DNA of 64,000 nt from Rosistilla oblonga (GCF_007751715.1 NZ_CP036292.1:682001-746000), one strand, 5' to 3'; shown: positions 53,029 to 63,677, counted from the stretch's first letter. The notes: generated by a model not told the origin, from the sequence alone. A program made the numbers and translations.

Positions 53029-53101
53029 GCTGCTTCGGATCGCTTTGAAACAGATCGACTCCCCGAGCGAAGTCTCGCTTGGGGCATGATCGATAAACGA
53101 C

Positions 53102-53136
53102 AAAAGCCGGCTCGCATCTGCGTCCGGCTTTTTTTT
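53102..53136 (+). terminator. Intrinsic terminator after sodA
   Basis: AAAAGCCGG pairs with CCGGCTTTT around a 13-nt loop and runs into eight T. It lies between the convergent sodA and prmC genes and may serve both. Confidence 0.85.
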
Positions 53137-53158
53137 GTGCGCTGGTTGGGCGGCTGGT

Positions 53159-54049
53159 TTATTTGCCGCGAGCGACGCTGATGATCCGCTTGTGGCCGGA
53201 CAGATCTTTGATCACGCGGACGTCTTCAGCCGCGTCGACGTGGGCCAGGTGTTCGGTCACGCTGTCGGCGATCATCGGGCTGAGTTCGAAGATCAGCCGG
53301 CCGCCGGGCTTCAGTCGCGGCAGCGCTTCGTCGATCAGGCGGACGATCGTTTCGGTCCCGTCGGGGCCGCCGACCAACGCTTGTCGCGGCTCAAAATCGC
53401 GGACCGATTTGTCCAGCTCCGCATATTCGGCTTCGCTGACATACGGTGGGTTGCTGCAGATCATGTCCAGCGGTTGTGTGGCGGGAAGCTTTGCCAGCAG
53501 ATCGCTTTCGATAAATTTGATCCGGTCTTGGACCTTGTGATCCGCCGCGTTCAGTTCGGCCATCCGCAGCGCCGCCGGCGAGATATCGATCGCCGAAACG
53601 TGAGCGTTGGGCAGGTTCTTGGCCAGGCAGATCGCGATGATTCCGCTGCCGGTGCCGACATCGGCGATCTGCAGTTTGTCGTTGGTCTGGCCGAGTCGTT
53701 TGAATTCGTCCAACGCCTCGATCACCAGGTGTTCGGTCTCGGGACGAGGGATCAGCGTATCTTCGCTCACGCGGAACGACAGCGAATAGAACTCTTTGCG
53801 TCCGAGCAGTTGCGAAACGGGCGTCCCCTCGCCGCGGCGGCGGACCAGTTCGCGAAACGTGGTCCGCACCGCCTCGTCGGGTTCCTCGTTAAAGGCGGTG
53901 TAGAGTTCGATCCGTTGGCAACCGCGGGCTTCGGCGAGCAGCAGTTCAGCATCCAGGCGGGGCGAATCCGAGCCCGATTTGCCGAAGTACTCCGTCGTCC
54001 ATTCCAGCAGTTTCAGGATGGTCCACTTCTCGGCTTGTTGGGCACTCAT
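53159..54049 (-). CDS. prmC: Peptide chain release factor N5-glutamine methyltransferase
   Basis: Methylates the Gln of the GGQ motif of release factors. The 296-aa product has an N-terminal helical domain (LLEWTTEYFGKSG, DAELLLAEARG), the SAM-binding VGTGSGIIAI and the catalytic SNPPYVSE. It is the last gene of a rpmE-prfA-prmC set on the minus strand, 29 bp after prfA, whose product is its substrate. Confidence 0.95.
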   Translation of the reverse strand: MSAQQAEKWTILKLLEWTTEYFGKSGSDSPRLDAELLLAEARGCQRIELYTAFNEEPDEAVRTTFRELVRRRGEGTPVSQLLGRKEFYSLSFRVSEDTLIPRPETEHLVIEALDEFKRLGQTNDKLQIADVGTGSGIIAICLAKNLPNAHVSAIDISPAALRMAELNAADHKVQDRIKFIESDLLAKLPATQPLDMICSNPPYVSEAEYAELDKSVRDFEPRQALVGGPDGTETIVRLIDEALPRLKPGGRLIFELSPMIADSVTEHLAHVDAAEDVRVIKDLSGHKRIISVARGK

Positions 54050-54078
54050 GTTCCTGGTTCCTCGTTTGATGCGGCGAT

Positions 54079-55161
54079 TTAGACCTCGCCCATGTCGCCC
54101 CGCAGCTGGTCGCGATCGTATTCGATCATCGCATCGGTGACCGGTTGCAGGTCGCCCGCGATGATCTGATCCAGCTTGTACAGGGTCAGGTTGATGCGGT
54201 GGTCGCTGAGTCGGTTTTGGGGGAAGTTGTAGGTCCGGATCCGCTGGCTGCGGTCTCCCGATCCGATCAGGCTCTTCCGCGTATCGGCTCGTCTGGCCAG
54301 TTCCTCTTCCCGCTTCTGTTCGTAGATCCGCGTCTTTAATACACGCAGCGCCTTGGCCAAGTTCTTGTGCTGGCTCTTTTCATCCTGGCACTGAACGACG
54401 ATTCCGGTGTCGTGGTGCGTCAGCCGGATCGCCGATTCGGTCTTGTTGACGTGCTGGCCACCGGGGCCCGACGCGCAGAACTTGTCGATTCGGTAGTCTT
54501 CGGTTTTCAGGGTGACTTCCACATCCTCGGGCTCGGGCATCACCGCGACGGTGGCGGCGGAGGTGTGGACGCGGCCTTGAGTTTCGGTCTCGGGGACGCG
54601 TTGCACGCGGTGCCCTCCCGATTCGTATTGCAAGTCGCGGAAGACGCTTTCGCCTTCGAAAGCCAACGTGATCTCTTTGAACCCGCCCAGCTCGGTCGCG
54701 CTCGAATCGAGGATCTCGGTTTTCCAACCGACGCGTTCGGCGTGTTTGCGATACATTTCGAACAGATCGCGAGCGAACAGCGCCGCTTCGTCGCCGCCGG
54801 TCCCCGATCGGATTTCCATCACGCAGCGTGTCCGGTGGCTGTCTTCACCGCCGACGGTCATCGTCAACAATTCATCCCACAGCGCTTCGCGTTTCTTTCG
54901 CAGGCTGTCGGCTTCCTCTTCAGCCATCTCCCGTTCGTCGGGATCGTCGGTCTCTTCGATGATCTCTTTGCAGCCGCGGATCTCATCGGTCAGCTTCTTG
55001 AACGTGCGGAACTTGTTGGCCATCTTGGCCAGTCCGCCATGTTCGCGAGCGACAGCCGACATCAGCGTCCCGTCGGACTGAACCGCCGGGTCGGACATTT
55101 GGCGTTCGAGGTCGAGGAACCGTTTCAGCTTTTCGTCTAGCGTGTCGCGAATGGAAGTCAT
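54079..55161 (-). CDS. prfA: Peptide chain release factor 1
   Basis: Recognises UAA and UAG stop codons and triggers peptide release on the ribosome. The 360-aa protein has the normal length, an N-terminal coiled-coil domain, and the GGQ loop in [17 protein letters not shown]. It is followed 29 bp later by prmC, which methylates this GGQ. A terminator lies between rpmE and this gene, so prfA-prmC may have its own promoter or depend on read-through. Confidence 0.97.
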   Translation of the reverse strand: MTSIRDTLDEKLKRFLDLERQMSDPAVQSDGTLMSAVAREHGGLAKMANKFRTFKKLTDEIRGCKEIIEETDDPDEREMAEEEADSLRKKREALWDELLTMTVGGEDSHRTRCVMEIRSGTGGDEAALFARDLFEMYRKHAERVGWKTEILDSSATELGGFKEITLAFEGESVFRDLQYESGGHRVQRVPETETQGRVHTSAATVAVMPEPEDVEVTLKTEDYRIDKFCASGPGGQHVNKTESAIRLTHHDTGIVVQCQDEKSQHKNLAKALRVLKTRIYEQKREEELARRADTRKSLIGSGDRSQRIRTYNFPQNRLSDHRINLTLYKLDQIIAGDLQPVTDAMIEYDRDQLRGDMGEV

Positions 55162-55236
55162 GGTATTGGTCGCTGGGCACGCAGCCGGCGTGCCGATGAA
55201 CTTCTGTAAGACGCGCCGGCTGCGCGCCTTATAAGC

Positions 55237-55271
55237 ATAAAAACAGCCATCGCGTTATTACGCGACGGCTG
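55237..55271 (-). terminator. Intrinsic terminator of rpmE
   Basis: On the minus strand CAGCCGTCGCG and CGCGATGGCTG form an 11-bp stem with one G-U pair and a 6-nt loop, followed by TTTTT. It separates rpmE from prfA. A second GC-rich hairpin (GGCACGCAGCCGGCGTGCC) lies at about 55176-55195, before prfA. Confidence 0.75.
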
Positions 55272-55296
55272 GATGTTGGTCGTTCCGATTCGGTAG

Positions 55297-55533
55297 CTAC
55301 TTCTTCTTCTTGCCCTTGGCCAAACTGGCGTAGCTGCCGGCAGCAAATTTCTTCTGGAACTTATCGATCCGACCCGCGGTATCAACAAATTTCAGCTTGC
55401 CCGTGTAGAAGGGGTGACACATGTTGCAAATGTCGATCTTCAGTTCGGGCTGAACGCTGCGTGTTGTAAACGTGTTACCGCAACCACAAGTGACCTCGGT
55501 GGCTTGGTAATTAGGGTGGATTCCCTCTTTCAT
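55297..55533 (-). CDS. rpmE: 50S ribosomal protein L31
   Basis: A 78-aa zinc-type L31. It has the start [16 protein letters not shown] and the metal-binding CGCG...CNMC set followed by HPFYTGK, and a Lys-rich C-terminus (LAKGKKKK). The frame is open about 100 codons upstream, but the conserved start is clear. The four-Cys form is the zinc-bound version, usually used when zinc is sufficient. Gene order rpmE-prfA-prmC is common in bacteria. Confidence 0.96.
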   Translation of the reverse strand: MKEGIHPNYQATEVTCGCGNTFTTRSVQPELKIDICNMCHPFYTGKLKFVDTAGRIDKFQKKFAAGSYASLAKGKKKK

Positions 55534-55967
55534 CGTTTTGGCTCCGGTATCGGCGACAGAGATTGGCTTTGTACAATCTCGGATCGGGCGTTGATTTAAA
55601 ATTGGATCTGTTGGCGGGTGCCGCACAGTTTGCTGGATGTCCGAATCACGAATAGTATGCGATAACCAGGGGTTTAGGCAAGCCCTGATGGTTTTGTGCC
55701 TCGCAGTAAAGCGATTCGTAAACGCGATTTTCCGCAATGGCGAACCCCCTCGAAAGTAGGGGGGGGCCGGTCTGCGCGCACGGTTCTCCGAGGTTTTTCT
55801 TCGTTGCTTTGGCAGCTTCGGCTTCAGCCACAATCGGGAATTCCTCCGTATTGCCCGGTTTGCCTAATTTTCTGGCTCCCGCTGCCCTGCTTCGCCAGTG
55901 CGGTGACATTATTTAATGAGCAGCGGGATGAGGGACGCTCCCGATGCGGGCGACTTCACCTGGGGGG
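55534..55967. other. Gap between rpmE and the phosphorylase gene
   Basis: About 430 bp with no convincing gene. It should contain the rpmE promoter. A CCCCCT...AGGGGG hairpin lies at about 55745-55765. An 87-codon minus-strand frame has no family resemblance or clear ribosome binding site and was not accepted. Confidence 0.45.
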
Positions 55968-58520
55968 CTAACGTTGCCAGAGGCATAGATTCAGTTCCAG
56001 CGGGATCGCAACGCCGCGGTGGACGGGGATCACTCGCGCTGTGTAATCGTTGGCGCTTTCGCTGCTGGGGACCGATCCCTGGTAGATCGCCCACGGGGTG
56101 CCGTCGGGGCCGGGGCGGCTGCCGGTCCGCTGCATCGCCACCCGGCGCGGTTCTCCCCCATCGATTCCGACGGCGAACATTTCCACCGTGACGAAGCTGG
56201 GATCCAGTCCATCCAGATAGACCTCCACCTCAAAGTGATGTTCGTTGGCATCGGTGTGGCATTGCACCGTTCCAAATCGCAGCGAGCCCCATTTCTCTTT
56301 CAGCGATGTTTCCCAGTTGACAATGCTGGTTGCCAGTTGGCCGTCGAAGGCGATTCGTTCGCGGTAGGCTTTGGCGGCCGGCAGGTAATGCTGCTCGGTG
56401 TATTGGCGGACGGTCCGCGCGGCCGAATATTCGGGCGTTAGCGTCGCCATGCTGTTTCGCATCCGCTGCAGCCACGCCGTCGGAATGCCCTGCGCGTCGC
56501 GATCGTAGAATTCGGGAACGACTTCGTTTTCCAGGATCTGGTACAGCTGTTCGGCCTCGAGCTCATCGATCGCCGCCGCGTCGTCGTGTTCCAGGCCGTC
56601 TCCCAACGCCCATCCGAGTTCGGGCTGATAGGCTTCCGCCCACCATCCATCGAGTTCCGAAAGGTTGATGCCGCCGTTGACCAACACCTTCATCCCGCTG
56701 GTGCCGCTGGCTTCCCAGGGGCGTCGCGGCGTGTTGACCCAGACGTCGACGCCTTGGACCAACCGCTCGGTCATCAGCATGTCGTAATCGCTCAGGAAGA
56801 TCACGTGCTTGCGAGCCTGAGGGTGCCGAATGAATTGGACCCATTGGCGGATCATCTGCTGGCCTGCAGCGTCGGCGGGATGTGCTTTCCCTGCCAGGAT
56901 CAATTGCACAGGTCGCTCGGGATCGCTCAGCAATCGCAGCAAGCGGTCGGGATCGTGTAGCAGTAGATTCGGGCGTTTATAAGTTGCAAAGCGTCGAGCA
57001 AAACCGAGCGTCAGCGCGTGGGGATCGAACAGGTGTTTCGCCGCTTCGACTTCGCTCTCCTCGGCGCCCGAGGAGGCCAGTGAACGCGACAGATGCTCGC
57101 GAGCGAATTCGACAAGCGACTTGGTCGAATCGATCCGCAGCCGCCATAGTTTGGTGTCGGAGACCTTGCGGATCGCGTCGGGCAATTTGGGGCACGGTTC
57201 CCGCCATCGCTCCTTGCCACAGACCTCGGTCCACAATTGGTCCGCCGCCGCGGAATCCCAGCTGGGCATGTGAACTCCGTTGGTGATATGACCGACGGGG
57301 ACTTCCGGTTCGGGCCAACGTGGGAACAGTGGTTCAAAGATTTGGCGGCTGACTTCGCCATGCAATCGGCTGACACCATTGATCGCTCCGCTGCCGCGGA
57401 TCGCCAGGTAGGCCATGTTGAACATTTCGTTGTGGTCGTCGGGCGATTGTCGTCCGAGCGCCAACAGGTTTTGGACATCGATCCCCAGCATCTGCGTGGC
57501 GTAGCGGCCTAGGTATTGTTCGATCAACTGAGGCGAGAACCTATCGAAACCGGCTGCCACGGCGGTGTGAGTGGTGAACAGGTTGCCCGCTCGTGTTGCG
57601 GCAAGTGCGACTTCAAACGAATGCCCTGTGGCGTTCATGAAGCTGCGGGCGCGTTCGAGCACCGCAAACGCGGCGTGCCCTTCGTTCAGATGGCAAACCT
57701 CCGGGGCGATGCCGAGCGCTTCGAGCAGCCGCCAGCCGCCGATGCCGAGCACGAGTTCTTGTTTTAGGCGGAGTTCGGGGCCGCCGCCGTAGAGTTCGCT
57801 GGTGATGCTGCGGTGGGCGGGATAGTTTGCCGCATCGTTGCTGTCTAAAAGATAAAGCTTCACGCGGCCGACCTGAGCTTGCCAGGCTCGCAGCCAAACC
57901 GAATATCCCGGCAGCATGATCTCCAATCGCAACCACTGACCATCGGGGCGACGCAGCGGTGTGATCGGCAACTGCCCCGGATCGTTGTAGGGGAACAACG
58001 CCTGTTGCGACCCCTCGGCGTCGATCGTTTGCCGGAAGTAGCCCTGCTGATACAGTAGCCCAACGCCGACCACGGGGACGCCCAGATCGCTGACCGCCTT
58101 TAATTGATCCCCCGCCACGTTCCCGAGGCCGCCGGAATAGATCGGCAACGCTTCGCTTAACATGAACTCCATGCTGAAGTAAGCCGCTTGCGTCAGTTCC
58201 GCATCGGCATGCTGCTGCTGGAACCAAGGCGTCGCTTCGTGCAGCTGCCGCCAAGCTTGCAGTTCCTGGTCCAGGTTTTTGCGAAACGCTGGGTCGCCTA
58301 ACAATTGCTCGACACGTTTTCGCGACACGGTTTGCAGCACGACCCACGGATTGTGCGTCATGTCCCAGAGTTCGCGATCGAGTTCGCGCCAGATGATGTC
58401 GGTCGAGTGGTTCCAGGAAGAACGCAGGTCGAGCGCCAGCGTCGCCAACGCGTCGAACCCATCGATGTCGGTCGGCAGCGAGGGGTAGCGAATGGAATCG
58501 CTTTGAAAAATCTCTTTCAT
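55968..58520 (-). CDS. glgP: Alpha-glucan (glycogen) phosphorylase
   Basis: GT35 phosphorylase that releases glucose-1-phosphate from glycogen. The product of 850 aa from the ATG at 58520 belongs to the shorter alpha-glucan phosphorylase branch (starts near FDALATLALDLRSSWNH). It has SGGLGNVAGDQLKA, HLNEGHAAFAVLER, THTAVAAGFDRF and the PLP-lysine region EASGTSGMKVLVNGG. The frame extends 50 codons upstream, but AGGA 9 bp before 58520 supports this start. It is followed by a C-terminal extension with a beta-rich domain. It stands alone, without glgA, glgB or glgC in the window. Confidence 0.94.
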   Translation of the reverse strand: MKEIFQSDSIRYPSLPTDIDGFDALATLALDLRSSWNHSTDIIWRELDRELWDMTHNPWVVLQTVSRKRVEQLLGDPAFRKNLDQELQAWRQLHEATPWFQQQHADAELTQAAYFSMEFMLSEALPIYSGGLGNVAGDQLKAVSDLGVPVVGVGLLYQQGYFRQTIDAEGSQQALFPYNDPGQLPITPLRRPDGQWLRLEIMLPGYSVWLRAWQAQVGRVKLYLLDSNDAANYPAHRSITSELYGGGPELRLKQELVLGIGGWRLLEALGIAPEVCHLNEGHAAFAVLERARSFMNATGHSFEVALAATRAGNLFTTHTAVAAGFDRFSPQLIEQYLGRYATQMLGIDVQNLLALGRQSPDDHNEMFNMAYLAIRGSGAINGVSRLHGEVSRQIFEPLFPRWPEPEVPVGHITNGVHMPSWDSAAADQLWTEVCGKERWREPCPKLPDAIRKVSDTKLWRLRIDSTKSLVEFAREHLSRSLASSGAEESEVEAAKHLFDPHALTLGFARRFATYKRPNLLLHDPDRLLRLLSDPERPVQLILAGKAHPADAAGQQMIRQWVQFIRHPQARKHVIFLSDYDMLMTERLVQGVDVWVNTPRRPWEASGTSGMKVLVNGGINLSELDGWWAEAYQPELGWALGDGLEHDDAAAIDELEAEQLYQILENEVVPEFYDRDAQGIPTAWLQRMRNSMATLTPEYSAARTVRQYTEQHYLPAAKAYRERIAFDGQLATSIVNWETSLKEKWGSLRFGTVQCHTDANEHHFEVEVYLDGLDPSFVTVEMFAVGIDGGEPRRVAMQRTGSRPGPDGTPWAIYQGSVPSSESANDYTARVIPVHRGVAIPLELNLCLWQR

Positions 58521-58802
58521 GTTCGATCGTCCTGGTGATTTGTCGTCCGTTGTTTCGCCATCGAGCTGCGACATGCGCGATGCCACGAGCCCGCAAGCAC
58601 TCCGTCCCGCATCGCTTGCCAAGATGATATCTGCCGAATGTTGTTGCAACTGCTTGCCGTGTGATTTCATAATTCAATCAGCCCCCCTGCGAGCATGGCA
58701 TCCGACTGACATGCGGTTATTGTCGGGGTAGACTCTAGCTTTTTGCAATTTTCGCCCGCCTCGGAAAAACTCCGGCGCGTTGGCTGCGACTAGGTTGGTT
58801 GA

Positions 58803-61034
58803 ATGAAAGTCTCCGGACATAAACCTGTTAGCAAGAAGCCTGCGAGGACGCCGTCCGCTGCGGTTGCTGCCAGCGGAGCATCGGATCGCTCCTTGGGAAG
58901 CACGTTGTTTGGCGAGGATTCGACCGCGCGGTTCGCTCTCATCGCGTATGTCGTCGTGGTGCTTTGGATCGCGCTGCAACCGCTGGCAGGAGACGATTTG
59001 TGGTGGGATCTCAGTCGCGGACGCGAGGTTCTGAAGGGATCGATCGCTCCGAGTCGTCTGATGTTGGAACTCGATGATCAATCGGAAAGCGATTGGCTGG
59101 GCGGCGTGATCGGTTTCGTCTCCTACGCGGCGTTCGACAGCAATGGGCTGATGTTGTTTCGCTGCGGGTTTGTTTTCGGCGTGGCATTTTTGCTCTGGCG
59201 GTGCGTTCGCGACAATCTCTCGACGGCAACGTTTCTGTTGGCATCGCTGGCGGTCGTCTGCTTGTTGCCTGCTGCTGATTCGGTGTCGCTTGTTTATAAT
59301 GTGTTGGGAGCCGTGGCGACGCTGTGGTTTGCAGATCGCTGGCTCCAGGGTGGTCGATCGGTTTCGTTGTTGATTCTCCTTGGCGTCGGCTTGCTGTGGG
59401 CAAACCTCGGCGCCGGGTATGCCCTCTTTTTGCCGATCGTGATTGGTGTGGCGATCGGACGTTTGGGGGAATCGAGTGTTTCACAGAACGGGGTTATTGT
59501 TGCTCTACTGCTGTTGGCGGCGACCGCTTGGATGAATCCGAGAGGCGGATTGGGGATCCTCGATTCGTTCCAACGCATCCGCGGTAGCCTCGATGTCGAT
59601 GTCGATGTTTCGGGACAAGGCACCGTCGGAGTGATCCAGACCTGGCAGACGTGGAGCGAACGCTATGGGGTTGTTGTTCCGTTGGCGTTTGTCATCTTGT
59701 CGGTCCTTGCGGTCGGGTTGCAGTTTTGTTGGTTGAAGCGTTCGCCGCGGCGCTTTTGGCAGCTCGGTAGCGTCTGGATCGCCGGTCAGTGGCTCGCTTG
59801 GACTTCGCCGGCGAATCTCTCGCTGGCTGCGGTTTGGATTGGGATGACTTGTTTGTCGGCAAGGCTGCCGGCAGATCGAGCGGCTAAGGGTTCCGTGACG
59901 CGGTGGAAACGGGGGCTGTTGCCGGCGTGTTGTCTGGTGCTCGTTGGCATCGCAGCGGTGAAGGCCCCTGCTGATATGGGTTGGGGGATCGATGAGCAGC
60001 AAGATTTTCGCTATCTGCAAAGTGCGTTGCCTGCGATGCTGCCCGCTGGAACGGGATGGGCGGACAGCCTTCGCAGCGGCGGGATGATCGCTTGGATAAA
60101 TCCCGAGGGGGTTCGATTGCAGGACCTGCCGCATCGGGCGATGCTCGGCGGGCGGTTGCGGCAGCAGCACGATATTGCTCGAGATCTCGCGGAGCAACGC
60201 AAGACCAGCTACTACCGAAGCGATGGGGCGCAGGGCGGTTGGTGGTTGTCGCTGCAAGATCGCCAGACGCAATTGCTGCTGGTCGAGGCGGATAATCTGG
60301 AATTGATCGCCGCGTTGGAGCCGACGTTGTGGAAACCGCTAACGCTCGATTCGCCAGTCGTTGCGTATGCGTCGACCGGCAATTCCGCCTATTCGAATCG
60401 GATCCTGGAGACGCTACAACAGAGGCACTTTGTCGACCGAGGCCCTTGGAGCTATCAGCGTCCGCAATCGACAGGCAGCCCGTTTGATCGCGATCGGTTC
60501 GGGCTTGCGATCGAAGGCGGGTCGATCGGGCAATCGATTCGACAAGCCGAGGTTTTTACCGCGATGGGACTTCCCGACGCTGCGATGAGGATCTTGCACG
60601 CCGAACAATTGCGCAGCGGTGCCGAGCCGGCTGAAGCGATCGCGCGGTGTCAAATGATGTTGCTTCATCGGGAATACAAACGGGCTGACCGATGCAGCCA
60701 ATTCCAGGCGTTGGCAACGACCCTGGCCTGCCAGCGTGCGGGGATCGCGTTGGCCGATGCCTTTCCCCTGCCCGACCTGTCGGAATGTTCCGATGCGATG
60801 CGCGGCGCGGTCCAGCTCTATTTGGATGGCCGTTGGCGCGAAGCGATCGAGCTGCTTGGCGTGGGCGGGTTGTCCGATCAAGATCGTTATGGACTGGCGA
60901 TCGTGTTGTTGCAGTTGGGCGATCTCGATGACGGCCGGGCGGTCCTTGTCGCGTTGGCTGAATCGGACGATTCCGCTCTGCGGTTGTTGGCAAGCGAGGC
61001 GCTGGCCAGCTTAGAATTTGATCTAGCCTCTTAA
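58803..61034 (+). CDS. Polytopic membrane protein with a C-terminal helical-repeat domain
   Basis: A 743-aa protein. After a hydrophilic N-terminus there are about ten hydrophobic segments (residues 45-390). The first periplasmic loop contains GDDLWWDLSRGREVLKG and SDWLGGVI, which resembles the D-WW-L..G segment of GT-C glycosyltransferase-like proteins (PMT type). The C-terminal third (about 570-740) is TPR-like (MGLPDAAMRILHAEQLRSG, RWREAIELLGVGGL). Catalytic function is uncertain. The cytochrome gene follows after 36 bp, suggesting one transcription unit. Confidence 0.82.
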   Translation: MKVSGHKPVSKKPARTPSAAVAASGASDRSLGSTLFGEDSTARFALIAYVVVVLWIALQPLAGDDLWWDLSRGREVLKGSIAPSRLMLELDDQSESDWLGGVIGFVSYAAFDSNGLMLFRCGFVFGVAFLLWRCVRDNLSTATFLLASLAVVCLLPAADSVSLVYNVLGAVATLWFADRWLQGGRSVSLLILLGVGLLWANLGAGYALFLPIVIGVAIGRLGESSVSQNGVIVALLLLAATAWMNPRGGLGILDSFQRIRGSLDVDVDVSGQGTVGVIQTWQTWSERYGVVVPLAFVILSVLAVGLQFCWLKRSPRRFWQLGSVWIAGQWLAWTSPANLSLAAVWIGMTCLSARLPADRAAKGSVTRWKRGLLPACCLVLVGIAAVKAPADMGWGIDEQQDFRYLQSALPAMLPAGTGWADSLRSGGMIAWINPEGVRLQDLPHRAMLGGRLRQQHDIARDLAEQRKTSYYRSDGAQGGWWLSLQDRQTQLLLVEADNLELIAALEPTLWKPLTLDSPVVAYASTGNSAYSNRILETLQQRHFVDRGPWSYQRPQSTGSPFDRDRFGLAIEGGSIGQSIRQAEVFTAMGLPDAAMRILHAEQLRSGAEPAEAIARCQMMLLHREYKRADRCSQFQALATTLACQRAGIALADAFPLPDLSECSDAMRGAVQLYLDGRWREAIELLGVGGLSDQDRYGLAIVLLQLGDLDDGRAVLVALAESDDSALRLLASEALASLEFDLAS

Positions 61035-61070
61035 TACTTTTCTATTCCGTCTAAGGATGTTGGAGCGTCG

Positions 61071-62153
61071 ATGCTGAACGCAACAAATCTTCACGTCGCC
61101 GCGTTTGTCGCTGCCTCGCTGCTGATGCTGGGGGCGATCTCGCAACGGACGACCGTCCCTGTAGAGGCATTGCCCGCGATCCAAACGACGCAGGCAGCGG
61201 AGGTCCAACGCTGCGCCGAGTGCCATGCGGAAATCTGCGATTCTTATCTTGCCACGCCGCATCTGCGGACGCTGCGTAAGCCGACCGACGAGGAGGTCTT
61301 TCGCCACTTTGCGGGACAGGACGTGACATCGCGTGGCAACGCGTTTGCTTTCGCCACGCGGGACGACGGGTACGCGTTGACGGCGGCCGATCGAAGCGAC
61401 GAAAAAAAGGTGGATTGGATGTTCGGATCGGGCGAGCATGCGATGACCGGCGTTTCGTTAGAGGTCTCGCCCTGCGGGGTAACCGAGATCCAGCAACTGA
61501 ATGTGTCGTGGTTTCCGCATTGCAATTTGGAAGCGACGCCCGGCAGCGATCATGCTCCCGGTAAACCCTCGTTGGGCGTCCATCTGAATCCCGCCGATTC
61601 TCTGAAGTGCTTCGAGTGCCACAGTTCGCAGATGGCGATCGACGACGGTGCAATCGACTTTGCGAGTTTGGTGCCGGGGATCAGTTGCAATCGTTGTCAT
61701 CTCGATGCGCAGCAGCATGCGGCAAGCGGCGGCTCGCTCCCTAGCGGCGTCGCTTGGGACAAACTGAGCGCGTTGGAATCGATTCAGCGATGTGGTGAAT
61801 GCCATCGGCGAGCGGATGAATTTACCGACGATGAACTGACGCCCGACAACAAACTGTTGATTCGCTTTGCGCCTGTGGGGTTATCTCAAAGTCCCTGTTT
61901 TAAGACGCAGTTAGATGATCCTGATGCGCGGCGATTGGATTGTGTGACCTGTCACGATCCCCACTCGCCAGCTCAGACCGACACGGCGTTTTATACGGCG
62001 AAGTGTAATGACTGCCATGGGGCATCTTCGGGCGGCCTGCCCTGCCCCGACTCGCCACGCAGCGAAAACTGTATGCCTTGTCACATGCCAGTGGTTCAGC
62101 ACGAGCAGTTGCGCGTGACCGATCATTGGATACGGATTCGCGACGATATTTGA
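61071..62153 (+). CDS. Multiheme c-type cytochrome (seven CxxCH sites)
   Basis: A 360-aa exported protein (N-terminal hydrophobic segment VAAFVAASLLMLGAIS). Seven heme-binding sites are visible: CAECH, CFECH, CNRCH, CGECH, CVTCH, CNDCH and CMPCH, with additional His residues as possible axial ligands (for example CHDPHS). The overall layout resembles cytochrome c554-like families found in planctomycetes. It probably carries electrons in the periplasm. It is 36 bp downstream of the membrane protein gene, so the two may form a complex. A terminal partner enzyme is not in the window. Confidence 0.9.
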   Translation: MLNATNLHVAAFVAASLLMLGAISQRTTVPVEALPAIQTTQAAEVQRCAECHAEICDSYLATPHLRTLRKPTDEEVFRHFAGQDVTSRGNAFAFATRDDGYALTAADRSDEKKVDWMFGSGEHAMTGVSLEVSPCGVTEIQQLNVSWFPHCNLEATPGSDHAPGKPSLGVHLNPADSLKCFECHSSQMAIDDGAIDFASLVPGISCNRCHLDAQQHAASGGSLPSGVAWDKLSALESIQRCGECHRRADEFTDDELTPDNKLLIRFAPVGLSQSPCFKTQLDDPDARRLDCVTCHDPHSPAQTDTAFYTAKCNDCHGASSGGLPCPDSPRSENCMPCHMPVVQHEQLRVTDHWIRIRDDI

Positions 62154-62645
62154 TTGCGGCGGGCGACAGAGAAAAAATGATTTTCTCGATTTCTACTGTT
62201 GAACCCTTCTCTCGGTTCCCTTACGTTGAGTTTAGCAGCTTAGGGTGTCGCCACGTGCGTTGGTGTGTGGTTTGCGGTGTTTGCTTTCGCGTTAGCGAAA
62301 TCGGCTGATCTGGTCGATCGCGAACATCTTGTCATAAACTGCCCGCGCAAGTAGCGGGTGACACGCTTGCTTATCACTTAGTTATCAACTCGATCGGTTT
62401 GAGCGAATCTCGGTCTTACGACCATTTGCGGCTACGCAATTCGCACAGGGGATCCCAGGACGTTCGTTTCAGAGCGTCAACGTCTCCTTTGGTCGCAATA
62501 TTCTCTCAATCCAACGAAGCTGGCTGTGTGGTGAGCCTTGCTGCAAATCGGATTGTCTATAGGAAATTGTTTGGTTCCTTACTCTTCGGTTCGTGTCGGA
62601 ATATTCCGGCATTCCTATTCTTGTTTTCTTTTCAGGGTGAATGCA
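62154..62645 (+). other. Upstream region of the DUF1559 gene
   Basis: About 490 bp without an accepted gene. It should contain the promoter for the DUF1559 gene and the end of the cytochrome transcript. No terminator, repeat or RNA family was recognised. A frame starting at 62399 lacks any family resemblance. Confidence 0.4.
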
Positions 62646-63677
62646 ATGGACTCTCGTAGACCTGTCCGTTCTGGCTTTACGCTTGTAGAGCTTCTGGTCG
62701 TCATCGCGATCATCGGTATTTTGGTTGGCCTGTTATTGCCAGCCGTCCAAGCGGCACGCGAAGCGGCGCGACGTATGCAATGCGGTAACAATTTGAAGCA
62801 ACTTGGACTCGCACTGCACAACTATCACGACATTTACAACAAGTTGCCGCCGGCCCGCGTCCGCACCGCCAACATGGGCGTCAACACATGGAACACGAAC
62901 AACATCAACTGGGCGGCTCGAATTCTGGCCCAGATCGAACAGAGTGCAATCTACGATCAGATCGATTGGGAGACTCCCGACGGGCAAAGCAACGCTACCA
63001 ACACACCGCTGCGTCGAAATACGCTTGGTGCTTTCCTCTGCCCATCGGATCCTGGCAACGGTGGGTTTCAGTGGACCGATCCGTCGGGCAATAAGGTTGC
63101 CGGGGCAACTCCTGTAACCGCTGATGGTCACATCAACTATGTGATCTGCGTCGGTCCCGACGCAAATCTTCGCACTAGCCCCGCCAGTTCGCTTGGTTGG
63201 GCGGTCGAAGGCCGTCGCGACATGAACGGCCCCGTGCGAGGAAATGGGATCAATGGCCTGCGCGACTTCCTCGATGGAACCTCCAACACGTTGATGGTTT
63301 CCGAGATCATCGTTGGTCATCCCAATATTCGCGTGAACTCTACCGGCAATGCCAGTACCGTAACGCAAGACGGCAACGGATGTGCGGGATCGTTAAACAC
63401 AGCGACTAATTCGACCACTGCAAGCGGTTCGTCTTGGTTCCGTGGGTATGAACCCAACGATATCGCCTTCACTACGCTGATGACCCCCAATTCCAAGTTA
63501 TGGGATTGTGGCGCCAATTCTGGCAACGTAATGATGGCCGCTCGCAGTGTGCATCCTGGCGGTGTTCAAGCAACTCTAGGAGATGCATCGGTGCGATTCG
63601 TCGGTGAGACCGTCGACTGGGAAACCTGGAAATGGCTCGGAGGACTCCGCGATGGCAATGTCGTTGAGGTCCCTTAG
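62646..63677 (+). CDS. DUF1559-domain prepilin-like protein
   Basis: A 343-aa member of the large planctomycete DUF1559 family. The N-terminus is a type IV pilin-like signal ([19 protein letters not shown] with Glu5 of the mature part), processed by a prepilin peptidase. It continues with [17 protein letters not shown] and [15 protein letters not shown], typical of the family, and ends with the H-X9-DG-like block [26 protein letters not shown] lies 7 bp before the ATG. The frame extends upstream, but that part has no signal. Pseudopilin-like role at the cell surface or in a secretion system is inferred; planctomycetes have dozens of paralogs. Confidence 0.95.
   Translation: MDSRRPVRSGFTLVELLVVIAIIGILVGLLLPAVQAAREAARRMQCGNNLKQLGLALHNYHDIYNKLPPARVRTANMGVNTWNTNNINWAARILAQIEQSAIYDQIDWETPDGQSNATNTPLRRNTLGAFLCPSDPGNGGFQWTDPSGNKVAGATPVTADGHINYVICVGPDANLRTSPASSLGWAVEGRRDMNGPVRGNGINGLRDFLDGTSNTLMVSEIIVGHPNIRVNSTGNASTVTQDGNGCAGSLNTATNSTTASGSSWFRGYEPNDIAFTTLMTPNSKLWDCGANSGNVMMAARSVHPGGVQATLGDASVRFVGETVDWETWKWLGGLRDGNVVEVP

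Noticed and set aside
55646-55909. 87-codon minus-strand frame between rpmE and glgP
   Set aside because: No family resemblance or ribosome binding site, and the product has mixed low-complexity composition.
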